Positions 1-11,200 of a stretch of DNA of 37,360 nt are shown piece by piece. Source of the DNA: Patescibacteria group bacterium (GTDB lineage: Bacteria > Patescibacteriota > Minisyncoccia > Moranbacterales > UBA2206); contig JAUPKF010000010.1 in NCBI GenBank assembly GCA_030837625.1, positions 1 through 37,360 of the forward strand, in the 5' to 3' direction. The position numbers and the translations under genes were made by a program. The notes under the pieces are model-generated. The model did no database searches and was not told the DNA's origin. It saw nothing but the letters and a program-made list of their open reading frames with translations. Numbering within the stretch: the first letter of the stretch is position 1; the number at the start of each line of letters is the position of its first letter.

Positions 1-1384
1 ACCCATCACCATCAAAATCCCCCGAAGATGCTTGGTTAAGGGAAGAAAAAGTTGAAATTTCCCAATTGTCAGCCATGCCGTCATTGTCCGTGTCCGCGGA
101 TGGGCTGGCATTTTCAAAAACCGGAAAATCGTCCGGATAAACCACGTCTAAGGGTTGTTGCAATTCGGTCCCGTTGGAAAAATCCGCCGCCAACTGGGCA
201 TCGATACTGTCGCGGACCGGTTTAGTCGCTCCGGTTGTTGTGACTATTTCAGCCGCGTAAACCGAAGACATTTCCGTAGTCGTGACCGGGATGTCGTTTA
301 CCGGGAAAGGAGTTGCTTTTTGCCAATTGGTTGACAAAAGATCAAACGGTGACCAGCCGGTAATAATTTTCCACTCCGGATCAGCTTGGCTAGTGCGAGC
401 GCAGCCCAGGTTTCCCTGGTAATAAATCGCCGGATAAGCGCCGGCTGCCTGGGCGTGGCACTTGTTGGTTGGATCAAGACCGTCGCAAAAAAACATCTCC
501 GAAGAATAATCGCCGCAAGGATTGGAATCCGGCCCGGCTTTGGAATAGTTATGCGCAAAATTCATAAACGAATGCGGCCCGTCGCCGCTGTCATCGGGAT
601 GGTTGAATTGCGGCGACAAAGACCCTCCCCAGTTGTAAGCGACGTTATTACGAAGGTCGGCTGTCACTCCGCTGCCGATCTCCGGATCGCGGAAATGATT
701 ATTTGGGAAGAAACTATGGTGGGCCGTCACGATCTGATTGGGACTGGCGTATTTTCCCCAGAAGACCATTCCGGCGCTGTGGCCGCCTTCCGAGTGTCCG
801 GCGTTGGAAAGTCCGGGTCCGATTATGCACCAAGAAAATGTGATGTCGCGAGCATCGTAAGCCACATCAATCGTTTCATCAATCCCGTAGGAAAACGAAC
901 AGTGGTCTAAAATCACATTGTACACGGGACTGTTTCCTCCGTCGGTAATAAAAGCATGCACTGAATCAGGATCGACCGCGCCTTGGCCGTGAGAGCCGGG
1001 CCGAAAACGCATATGCGTGATGATGACATCATGCGTGCCATATATCCTAGTTTGCCAACCGGTCAAAGTAATTCCTCCCGGCGAAGTCTGTCCGGCGATA
1101 GTGATATATGGATTGCTGACAACTAGTTCGCTTTGTAGATTGATGTAGCCGGAAACGTCAAATACGACAATACGCGAACCGGTTGCTTCCACCGCCGCCC
1201 GCAAACTGCCCGGCCCGCTATCGTTCAAATTCGTAACTTTATACACCGTTCCGCCGCGCCCGCCGACAGTCGAAGCGCCCTGCCCCTCCGCCCCGGGAAA
1301 AGCCGGCAGAGCCATGGCGTTTTTCGCAGATCCAAAAATTGCAACGAAAATTGCCGTCCAGAGGATTAATTTAATCGTTTTCAT
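1..1384 (-). CDS. Secreted pectate lyase-like protein, 3' end beyond window
   Basis: An open frame of 461 codons runs from ATG at 1384 off the left edge. Residues 1-25 form a signal peptide (hydrophobic stretch 6-18, cleavage after AMA), and the mature protein opens with FPGAEGQGA, the usual start of PL1/pectate-lyase-like parallel beta-helix proteins. Further family blocks are VTNLNDSGPGSLRAAVEA (about 50-68) and DHCSFSYGIDETI (about 159-171). Near the cut end DTDNDGMADNWE (about 424-436) resembles a thrombospondin-3/dockerin-like calcium repeat, so a C-terminal stalk or sorting region probably follows. By family it should bind or cleave polyuronate-like polysaccharide outside the cell; the substrate cannot be read from sequence. 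The start codon overlaps the TGA of a short remnant frame. It belongs with the other secreted beta-helix genes to its right, from which a RAYT element separates it. Confidence 0.85.
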   Translation of the reverse strand, partial: MKTIKLILWTAIFVAIFGSAKNAMALPAFPGAEGQGASTVGGRGGTVYKVTNLNDSGPGSLRAAVEATGSRIVVFDVSGYINLQSELVVSNPYITIAGQTSPGGITLTGWQTRIYGTHDVIITHMRFRPGSHGQGAVDPDSVHAFITDGGNSPVYNVILDHCSFSYGIDETIDVAYDARDITFSWCIIGPGLSNAGHSEGGHSAGMVFWGKYASPNQIVTAHHSFFPNNHFRDPEIGSGVTADLRNNVAYNWGGSLSPQFNHPDDSGDGPHSFMNFAHNYSKAGPDSNPCGDYSSEMFFCDGLDPTNKCHAQAAGAYPAIYYQGNLGCARTSQADPEWKIITGWSPFDLLSTNWQKATPFPVNDIPVTTTEMSSVYAAEIVTTTGATKPVRDSIDAQLAADFSNGTELQQPLDVVYPDDFPVFENASPSADTDNDGMADNWEISTFSSLNQASSGDFDGDG

Positions 1385-1470
1385 ACGCATATAGGCTGCC
1401 CCCGAACCGGAGTGTCCGGAGACTCCGGCAGGGATAAAAAATTCACTCCCCTCCCGAAATCAACATTCCG
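1381..1470 (-). pseudogene. Remnant of a repeat-protein C-terminal linker
   Basis: A 29-codon stretch beginning RNVDFGRGVNF repeats, almost residue for residue, the linker RNVDFGRGVNL at residues 2980-2990 of the giant surface protein next door. A TAG codon lies immediately upstream, only a few bases from the RAYT inverted repeat, and the frame closes at a TGA overlapping the pectate lyase ATG (ATGA). It looks like the truncated tail of a related secreted protein cut when the RAYT element arrived or rearranged. It includes a short hairpin (1407-1413 with 1422-1428). A linker shared independently by several exported proteins is the alternative. Confidence 0.5.
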
Positions 1471-1478
1471 CTAGGGGG

Positions 1479-1496
1479 CGAAGGGGTCAGGTACCT
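1479..1496. repeat. Left inverted repeat of RAYT element
   Basis: This 18-base arm is perfectly complementary to 2211-2228. It contains the TGA stop codon of the transposase (1487-1489), so the gene's last codons (GGA GGT ACC TGA) are repeat sequence. Confidence 0.85.
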
Positions 1497-2176
1497 CCAT
1501 TGACTTTCTTCTGCCCTCCGCGCGGTCGGAGCGTGGAAGCAAGCCCTAATTTCTCCACTGTATCTTTTATCCAACTATCGCTGCCGTACGGCCGACCCCT
1601 TTGGATAGATGTCCGGATTTTTTCCAATTTTTCTTCTTCCTCCGGGTCAGGTGTGTTCAGCCATTCTTGATAGCCATCAGGCACTTCGACCGGCCAAGGA
1701 GAAAAAAGTTTCTTTTGCTCTTTGGTTCCCTTTTCCCTAATCCAGGCGCTTGACCATTTCCAGTCTTCGGCTTTCTCCACTATTTTAGCTCTTACGGGGT
1801 TTCTTTCGATATAGCGGCAGACTTGGAGAAAATGGTTATCTTTTTCGATGGGAAATGATTTGTATCGGCCTTGATAGACATGGCCATAGCCGGTAGTCTT
1901 GTAGTGAGCGTGATAGCGCTGGGTGTGGGTGTGAGTTATCCAGCGCATAAAGTTGGAAATGTCTTTTCCTTCTTTAGCACTTAACGAGAAATGCCAGTGG
2001 TTTCCCATAAGACACAGCGTAAAAATATCCACCGGATATTTCCGTTTGGCTTCCAAAAGAATTTTTACGAAAGCCGCGTAGTCCTTGTCTTTTTTGAATA
2101 TGGTTTGGCGGCCGTTGGCTCGATTAAGAATATGGTAGGGAATGTCGCCGACTATGCCGCGGGGTATTCTAGCCAT
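1487..2176 (-). CDS. REP-associated tyrosine transposase (Y1/IS200-like)
   Basis: This 229-aa protein has the RAYT signatures: an HUH metal-binding pair in GNHWHFSL (about residues 58-65) and the downstream block RYIERNPVRA (about 119-128), whose tyrosine is the expected nucleophile. The N-terminus MARIPRGIVGDIPYHILNR is also typical of the family. Members nick single-stranded DNA at palindromes and are thought to spread REP-type hairpins. The C-terminal third (about 150-229, rich in charged residues) is less conserved. The coding frame ends inside the left inverted repeat. A TATACT box lies six bases upstream of the ATG, suggesting a leaderless transcript. It separates the giant surface gene from the pectate lyase-like gene. 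Confidence 0.92.
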   Translation of the reverse strand: MARIPRGIVGDIPYHILNRANGRQTIFKKDKDYAAFVKILLEAKRKYPVDIFTLCLMGNHWHFSLSAKEGKDISNFMRWITHTHTQRYHAHYKTTGYGHVYQGRYKSFPIEKDNHFLQVCRYIERNPVRAKIVEKAEDWKWSSAWIREKGTKEQKKLFSPWPVEVPDGYQEWLNTPDPEEEEKLEKIRTSIQRGRPYGSDSWIKDTVEKLGLASTLRPRGGQKKVNGGT

Positions 2177-2182
2177 AAGAAA

Positions 2183-2188
2183 AGTATA
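2183..2188 (-). promoter_or_regulatory. Possible -10 box of the RAYT gene
   Basis: TATACT on the minus strand lies six bases before the ATG at 2176. Initiation at the usual distance would start the mRNA at the start codon. No convincing -35 is visible. Confidence 0.35.
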
Positions 2189-2210
2189 TCATAAAAGACG
2201 TATTAAACGA

Positions 2211-2228
2211 AGGTACCTGACCCCTTCG
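2211..2228. repeat. Right inverted repeat of RAYT element
   Basis: Perfect reverse complement of 1479-1496, lying 14 bases beyond the 3' end of the giant surface gene and upstream of the RAYT start. Confidence 0.85.
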
Positions 2229-2242
2229 CACCCCCCCCAAAC

Positions 2243-5200
2243 TTACTTAATATAGTTTGCATATATACACATGCCCTCACCGGTATACGTTGCTGCTATT
2301 CCAGGCGAACTGGGCGGATTATCATAATTAATGTCATCTGTGGTTTTTTCAGTACCTGTTTCTGACTCATAAAAGAAACGAAACGTTTGAGTACCATCAC
2401 TAACAAGTCCCAACCACCAATTCCCCGTTGTCAAACTTACCCCAGGACTGAAAGTCCAAGTAACGCTCGACTTAGTAGTTGTTGTATTGGTCGGCTGAGA
2501 AACGCCCATCAATGTCCCCGGGTTTCCGCCAGAACCATTATCATCATAAATCAGCGCCTTTGTCGGCAAATTTCCGCCAACACTTTGAACAAGGGCTGTT
2601 ATCGAATTTACAGTGACACTTGATTCTCCCAAGCTAAAATTTCCCAAATAAGCTCTCGATGACTCACTGCCTCCTTCAAAATCTGTTGTGGAAGTGGAAT
2701 ATCCTACATTTCCGAAGGTACCAGTTTCCGGCACCGGCGCTTTCAAATTTACTCCTCTTCCAAAATCAACATTCCTTTTTATATTAATCACCGCCCCGGT
2801 CGCCTCATCCGCGCCGATGTCAAATTTGCCGGTTTCGCAAACGCGCTGGTCGCCGTCAATGTCGGTGGTCACGGGCAAATATGTATCGGGACACAAATTC
2901 GTTCCTGTGTCTTTTAGCGCAGAGTTAGTACTCAAATGCAAGTCTTCACTGCCGGTAGCTATGTCGATGAAATTTGCTGTAGAGAAAGCAATGCTTCGCA
3001 ATCCTTCATTTCCGGACAAATCGGAACTGGCAGAAGTGGTTAGATTAAGTGTCGCTCCTGAATTATAATAATCTGCGGTTCCGTTGCCGCCAGAGTAAAC
3101 ATTTTTTGCATTTACAGTTCCAGCATAAACACTAACACCATACCTATTTGAATTACCAACTATCGTACAATTACTTATATTTACCGTATTGCCAGAATTA
3201 TTTACCTGAATCCAGTCGTTCGCTCCATATGTTGAGGTTCCATAAATAATACAATTCCAAATATTGACTACTTCTCCGGCATTGATTTGTAAATTACTTG
3301 CACCGCCCGCGCCTTTTATAATGCTATTTGATATTTTTATGTCCGACGCCCCATCGATAATATTTGTTAAAGAAAATGGCATGTTTCCTCCTCCATTGGA
3401 AATTTGCAGTCCATCAACGCGGACATAATCATCACTGATAATAAGATTATCTCCGCCCCAAGCGGGTTTTGTCAGCTGGTATTTCGCAGTATCCCACTTC
3501 CCCTGATGCCTCTGGCTCGCCCCCACTTCATCCGTTCCGACCGGTGTATAGACTTTGATATAATTCCCCGCGCCGGTCGTCCAACCGTCGATTATTACCG
3601 CCGCGTCGTCGACGGTGGCGGCGGCGTAGCAGGGAACGTTCATTATAAAATTATCCGTGACAAGATCCTGGCTGGTTGGCAAGACAAAATCATCGAGGTC
3701 GTCGCTGATGCCCGGGTTGACGTCGGTGACAAGATAATCTTCCCAATCGTCCAGTTCCAGGTGCGCGCGGTAGACATTGGCGAGGACGCTTACGCCGCCG
3801 GTGGCGGTTGGCGCGACGCCGGTTTGGTTTTGGACGGTATAAACAGTGGAAGATGTCCGCCCGGAAATGAAAGCGATGGCGTCAATGGTGGCGTTGTTGT
3901 CGGAGTCATACTGAATGGCGTCGCCTACGCCAACATTGTTCGCCATCGTATCGGAAAAGGTGGCTGTTGTGCCGGCGATAGTCACGGTGCGGCCGGTGTT
4001 GAGATCGGCGGAAGTATTTCCCACACTGCGATAAATCTCCGTCGCCCCTTCATCCGCCCCCACGTCCCAACCAACGCCAGCTAAATTGCGGGTTTGATCA
4101 TCAATGTCGGTGGTAAAAATTGTAGACAAATCAGCCCCCGTTATCCCGAACAAATCATTGCTTTTCCCTTTCAAATGGAAATCGCCATTGGCATAATCGG
4201 CAAAATAACTGGTGTATCCGGTTTTATTTTTGGCGACCGTCGTGCCAGGAGCGGTGCCGTCGCTGCTGACGTTATTATCGCTTGTCGCGCCACTGGCATT
4301 GCTAAAGTCAGCTGTAGCATTATTAAGTGATATATTGTTTCTGATTGTTCGGGTGGTACTGCCATTGATTCCCGTATCAAAACCATAAACAGTATTATTA
4401 TAAAAGTAGCTGGTTCCATAATTGTTACCAATTCCTCTAGCTGTTCCTGGTGCGCCGCTCACATTATAAACAACATTATTGTATATACGAACTTCTTGGC
4501 CAGCGTTTGTTTCAAGGAAGATAGCAAGGGCATCTTTGACAGCAGATGCGGCAGGATTATATAGAAGTATATTATTTGTAATCAAAGTTCCATTGCCTGA
4601 ATAAATCCCGCTGGCATCACGACTTCCTCCATCTCCCTTACTATCAATCTGAAGTCCGATTATCTGCGTAAAGACTTCCTTATTATCTAACGTAATATTA
4701 TTCGCTGTCGCGACGGAAAGCATCCACTTCCCCTCATCCCACTTCCCCCCATGCCTCTGCGAATTATTCGCTTCGGTGGTAGTGTTGTTTGGAGTATAGG
4801 CTTTGATGTAGTTAGCCGGGGCGGTCGTCCAACCGTCAATTATCACAGCTGCCGTGTCCGCGCCGGTGTCGTAGTAGCAGGGGAAATTGAGTTGATAGTT
4901 GTTAGCGAGAAGATCGGTGGTATTAAGAAGCGTGCCGCCCGAGGCGCCGGCTTCGGCGGAAGAGAGGGTGGTGAAAACACGGGTGATGGAATTAACCGTG
5001 GCGTCGTCCACGCCAGTAATGCTTTGGCCGGTGGCGGATTGCACCGTCCAAACAGAAGTAGAAGTTTTGCCGGTGATATAGGCATACGATGGAGTTCCGC
5101 CGTAACTGATCACATCTCCCACTCCGATATTGCCGGTTTGGGCTGTGGAAAATGTCGCTACCCCGCTGGCGATATCCACCGTCGGCGTGCCGGTCATTTT

Positions 5201-8200
5201 GTCTGACGTATCCCCTCCGCCGGAAACGGAAAAATAAACTGGTGTGGCCGTCTCATCCGCGCCGATATCCCACGCGCCGGAATGCGTAGATGTTGAACGT
5301 GTATGCCCGTCAATGTCGGTGGTGAAGGCGAAATAGGCGTCAGCGGAAAGATCGGCGCCGGTGTTGCGGGCGAAAGTGTCTGAGGTAGCTAAATGCAAAT
5401 CTCTGTTAGTCGCATCAGCAAATGTAACTGTTGTCGCCTGATTAGTGCGATATGATGGCGATGGTGCATCGTTGGCTAAATCGGAAATGTTGTAATCCGA
5501 AGCCGCGTCAAAAGAACCCTCAGAAGAGCTATAACCATCATTGAAACTTTGGACTATATTATTTTTCACAATCACCGTTCCCCCACTTTTTCTTATTCCC
5601 TGATAACTATTATAGACAGTATTGTTATAAATATAGGCACTATGGTCATCCGTATACATTCCATAACAATGATTGGATCCATTGACCCAGTTATAAATAA
5701 TATTATTGTATACAACCAAACTTTGCTGAGGATCATCCGACAATATCCCCCAAACATAATCAGCCGTGCCGCTGAGATTACCCTGAATAAGGTTATTCGA
5801 AACAGTAAGCTTTCCTCTGGTAATAGTAGCCCCGGAAGCCGCCCAAACAGCTCCGCCGCTGCCGCTGGACAAAGTATATTTTATCTGCAATCCATCAATT
5901 ACAATATCTTCCGCTCCATTATTTATTTGAACAGATAAGGTATACTTCGTCTCATCCCACCTCCCCTGATGCCTCTGGCCTTGATTCACTTCCGTCGTCG
6001 TATTGTACGGCGTGTAGACTTTGACGTAATTCGGAACCCCGGTTGTCCAACCGTTAATTGTGACGGCGGTCGTGTCCGCTCCGGTGTCGTAGTAACAAGG
6101 GATGTTGAGTTGATAATTGTTCGTCCAAAGATCGGCAGTGTTGAGATATGATGCGCCGGGAGCGCCAGCTTCAGCAAGAGACAGCGACGCAAAAGCGTGC
6201 GTAATGGAATTGACCACCACGTCCCCGCCGGAGTCGGTCGGCGCCGTACCGGTGGCGGAAAGACAAGTCCAAACTAACGTGGAAGTTTTGCCGGTGATGA
6301 AACATTTTTTGTTGTCGGTGTCATAGTCGATCACGTCCCCCACTCCCATGTTCGTGGCGGTCTGTGCCACGGTGAAAGTGGCGGTCTTCGTCGCCGCGTC
6401 CACGTCCACGCTCCCCGCTCCGGTTTCGTGGGTAGTGACATTTTGTCCGGCGGAAAAATACACCGCGGTGGCCGCTTCGTCAGCCCCGATATCCCACGCG
6501 CCGGAATGGGCGGAAATATTTCGGGTGTGGCCGTCGATGTCGGTGGTGAACGGGAGATAGGTGTCGGAAGTTAAATCTGCGCCAGCGTTTCGGACTTGCG
6601 AACCGGATTTTATGTGGAAATCTTTATTCGCATAATCTTCAAACAAGGCGTTTTGGCCTTGAGTAATCTGGACATAATTGGCATCGCCGGAAAAAGCGGC
6701 ATCTTCGCCTGCGTTATTGGAATAATCTTTTATAGTAAAGTTGTTTACATCATAATCATCACCGGTGCCATAAACAAGATTGTTTTTCATGTATAAACTG
6801 ACATTGTCTGCTCCATCGGCAATGTGTATCCCGTCTCCGGCTACGCCGGATATAGTATTGTTATGGATATAAACTTTAAACCCTGTGCCATCATAATCCA
6901 GATTTATCCCCGCGCCCGGTCCTTCATAGATAATATTGTTCCAAATTTTCGTCGTGCTGTTGTCGTTCATAAGCACAAGCTCGATAACAGGATTACTTGT
7001 GATAGTACTTGGGCTCCGCAAGATGGAATTGCTTACTTCGAACCAGTTGCTTTCCGGCCTTAAAACGGTATTCGCCCCGCCGGTGTCATTGTTCATCAAT
7101 TGTATCCCGTCAATCTTCACGTAATCATCCATCGGACGAATGACGCTGTACCAATTAGTTCCCGACAGACTTATATTGTATTTACTGTCATCCCACTTAC
7201 CCATATGCCTCTGACTGGTTCCGACTTCTGCCGTCGAGACTGGAGTATATATTTTAATATAGTTCGTCGGATAGGTAGTCCAGTCCTGAATTGTTGTTTG
7301 CGTCGTATCCGCCGTGGTCCCGTTGGCATAACAGGCGATGTTCCATTGTTCGTTGCTGGCATAAATATCTTTGCCGTCCCCTCGACTGACGGAGATATCA
7401 AAATCATCCACATCGTCGTCAATATTGGTGGTGTTCTCGCCTCCACCTTCAGCGTTGTCGAGTGTGGTATAGGCCCGAAAAATCTGCCAGTCCTGGTCGT
7501 TCGTTACCGCCACCGGCGTGCCGCCGTCTCTTGATTGCACCGTGTATGACGTTCCGGAAGCGCGGGCGGAGATGAAAGCGATGGCGTCAATGGAATTGTT
7601 GCCGTCGGAGTCATATTGAATCGCGTCCCCCACCCCAACATTATCCGGCGCGGCGTTTTCCAAGGTCATGGTGGTGCCAGAAATGGACATATCTGTTCCC
7701 GATTCATCCACGCCGCGGTCGAGGTACGTTGCCATACCCGGCGCGATGGAGCGGTAGATGGCGGTGGCGCCTTCGTCGGCGCCGATATCCGTCGCGTGGC
7801 CGGAGCCACCGGGTGGCTCTGAAAGCCACCCGGTGGCTCTTGCCTGGCCATCTATGTCGGAGGTTATTGGAAGGTTTTGGTCTTGCGAAAGATCCACACC
7901 GGAGTTTCTGGCGGCAGTGTCGGTTGGAAGAAGGTGGAAGTCGTCGTTGGCGGCGTCAACGAAAGAAACGGTGGTTTCGTTTTTAGAATTCGCGCCGGGA
8001 GCGTCAGAGGCAAGGTTGGAGATGTTGTAGTCAGAGGCAGTATTGGAGGTGCCATAATATCCATCAGCAGGGCTGTACGCAATGTTATTTTTCAAAATAA
8101 CTGTCCCTCCCTCTATATTATAAGCGCGGTTGGAAGCGTTATAAACAGTATTGTTATCAGCATAAACCGTACCGGAGCCAAACCCTATTCCATTATAACT

Positions 8201-11200
8201 GTCGTATACAATATTGTTATATATTCGAATCACCTGATCCGCATCCCCGACATGTATGCCGGCGGCAGAGGGGGTTGCGTTTTTGATTAAATTACTTGAA
8301 ATATACGCCTCTCCCGCGCCGACGCTATACAAATATATTCCGTTGCAGGTGGTATAGGCACCTGAACTCATTTCTACCTGCATGCCTTCTACTCGGATAT
8401 GATCGTCCCGAATAGATATTCCCATTGTGGAATTTCCTGTGGCCGTTATCAATGTATGGTATTTATTTTCATCCCACTTCCCCTGATGCCTCTGGCTCGT
8501 CCCGACTTCGGTAGTTAGATACGGCGTATAAACTTTGATGTAATTTTGCTGCGCAGTTGTCCAACCATCAATCGACGTTCCCGTCGTATCCGCTGTCGTC
8601 CCATTAGCATAACAAGCGATATTCCATTGCTCGGAATTGGCGGCGATATCGCGATTGCCGCCGGTAAAAGCTATGGGGATGGCGGTATTTCGGGTGCCGG
8701 CTTCGGCGAGAGATAGAGATGTATAGGCGCGATAGATCGCCCATTTGTCATTATCTGTCGTAGCCGCGTCGGGCAGAGATCCGTCGGCGTCGCGGACGGT
8801 ATAGCTTTGGGAAGTTGTCCGACTATGAATAAATAAAATTGTGTCGCTGGCGTCCAGATCATTGTCAGCGTCGTCGTCATAAATTAAAGCATCACCAACA
8901 CCGACGTTATCCTGTAGGGGCGATTCAAGAATCGCCCCTCCGGCAGTTGTAATGGAAAGCGTATCTTGCTGGGTATTGTCATCATCAATCGCGGTCATAT
9001 TCCCATCCGCTTCCGGCGCGACCGAGCGGTAGATTTTCGTAATCAGTTCATCCGCGCCGATGTCCCAGGAAGTGGCGCGAGGTCTTGTGTTGCAGACCTC
9101 CGAGGTCTGTGAAGACAGACCTCGGAGGTCTGCCGGGCAGTCTGTTGAATCAATGTCGGAATTGATCGGCAGATATGGATCATTGGTCAAATCCGCGCCG
9201 GCGTTTCTGGCATTAGAATCACCCGCACCGATATGCAAATCGCGATTGGTTTCGTCTGAAAAGGTAACAGCCTTACTAGTTCCGGAAAAAGTGGCGTTAA
9301 ACGAAGCTGTCCCGTCTTCTGAAATATTAAAATCAGACGTGGCATTCGGCGTTCCCGTGTAATCTGTTGTATTTCCATTAGCAATATTATTTTTCAAAAC
9401 ATGATTGGTATTTCCGATATTTATGCCGGTTGTAGCGCCATAAACCGTGTTATTATAAACATGAGCCGTTCCCAGATCGCTCGTATATATTCCAGCATAA
9501 ACAAAACTGCCATAAATTACATTATTATAAACCTTAAATTTACCTGCCTGGCCGGGATTATGAGTAGCGTTCAAGTCTAAACCGGACATACTTCCTGTCC
9601 CAGCTGTCTTCCTAATTATATTGTTGCTGAAACGCACATCAGAACTAGTTTCTATGTAGCGAGAAGCTACTGCGTTTTCACCGGAATTGTGATTATTGTC
9701 AAAATTTATCTGTAAACCCTCTACTCTTGCATAATATACGCCTACATATAGACCAAATTGATACGCGATATCATCCATCCAATATTTACTCGCATCCCAT
9801 ACTCCGTTATGCCTTTGCGTCACACCAACTTCATCCGTTCTCGTTGGAGTATAAATACGCATGTATGAACTGGCCGAAGTCGCCCAACCGCTAATCGTCA
9901 CTGGCGCTGTATCAGCCGTAGATGAATTGGCGTAACAAGCAATATTCCACTGCTCCTGACTTGTAACTATATCTTTGCTGCCGGAAAAAGTATCAAAATT
10001 TACAAGATCAGCATCTATGCCGGTGTTTTCTGTGCCGGCTTCGGCAAGAGCAAGCGACGTATATGCCCTAAAGATACTCCAGTTCGAATCCGGCGCGAGA
10101 GTTGAAGCGGGAGCGGCGCCAGAGGCCGTGCGCACGGAAAAATGCGCCGCGTCGTAGCGCTTGGTGATAAATACTATCGAATCGCTAGCATCGATATCCC
10201 CGTCGTCATCGTCGTCATATTGCAGAGCGTCGCCCACGCCGACGTTGGTCGGCAGGTCGCTCCAGAAAGTCGCCACGTAATCGGTGATGTTGGTGGTTGA
10301 ACCGGCAAGATAGGTTGGTTTTATTTCCACGTTGCCGTACGTGGCTCCGGTGGCATGCGCCGCCAGATCCCCGTCCGCTTCCGGAGCGACACTGCGATAT
10401 ATTTTCGTGATCGCTTCATCCGCCCCGATGTCCCAGGTGCCGGCCGCGTCTCTTCGGGCTTCGTTGTCTATATCGGTGGTGAAATTCAGATTGGCGTCGT
10501 CGCCTGCGTCATAGAGAATTATCCCTTGGTTCCTCGCGCCGGTGTCGGCGGAATCCAGATGAAAATCGTCATTGGCTTCATCGGCGAAATGGACGATTAC
10601 GCCGTTCCGGGCGTTGGTCGCCGGAATCTGCGCATCCGAGCCGGGGCCGGAGAGGTTGTTGGTAGATGTGCCGTCGAAAGTGCCTCCAGAACCATAATTC
10701 CAATTATCGGTATTATTGTAGGCAAGATTATTTTTGACTATAACCGTATTTCCACTGTTATAATTATAAAATCCCCCTCCATTTCCCACGGCAGTGTTGT
10801 TATAACTATGTATAGTGGCGCTATAATATCCGCTAAAGTAAAATCCAGTATCTTCAAAGCTATATGTTTGATTATTCCAAATCTTCGAGGTACGCGGCGA
10901 ACTGATTCCTCTTTGAACTCCTCCCGCTAATAAACTAGCTTTGACAATATTATTACTAATAAGAGCATTTCCGTTTGAAGAAGGGCCATTATTAATTCCC
11001 ATGGCTTCAGTGCCAGGAGAACCTGAAATACTGACCTGCAAACCATCAATCCAAACATATTCCTCATTATTATCAATAGCATAGTTATATGTCCCAGAAG
11101 CTGTGTAATTCAACCAATATTTTGATTCATCCCACCTTCCCTGGTGACGGTAATTCTCGCTGGGATCAGTCCAGATTTTGATGTAATTTGCCGCCGATGT

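Larger units (their letters stand above)
1479..2228 (-). mobile_element. RAYT element bounded by 18-bp perfect inverted repeats
   Basis: A single transposase gene lies between 18-bp perfect inverted repeats at 1479-1496 and 2211-2228 (outer CG followed by AAGGGGTCAGGTACCT, and its complement). Both ends are flanked outward by a C/G-rich run. The layout matches REP-associated tyrosine transposases, which are single-copy relatives of IS200/IS605 that act on palindromes. I saw no target-site duplication, as expected for a Y1 enzyme. Confidence 0.75.

Noticed and set aside
386-910. Plus-strand frame of 174 codons opposite the pectate lyase-like gene
   Set aside because: It is the antisense of a well-supported secreted protein with family motifs; no domain is visible in it.
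1479-9133. RAYT as the source of the palindromes in ligA and the giant gene
   Set aside because: Attractive, but none of those palindromes shares recognisable sequence with the RAYT arms, so the link is not supported.
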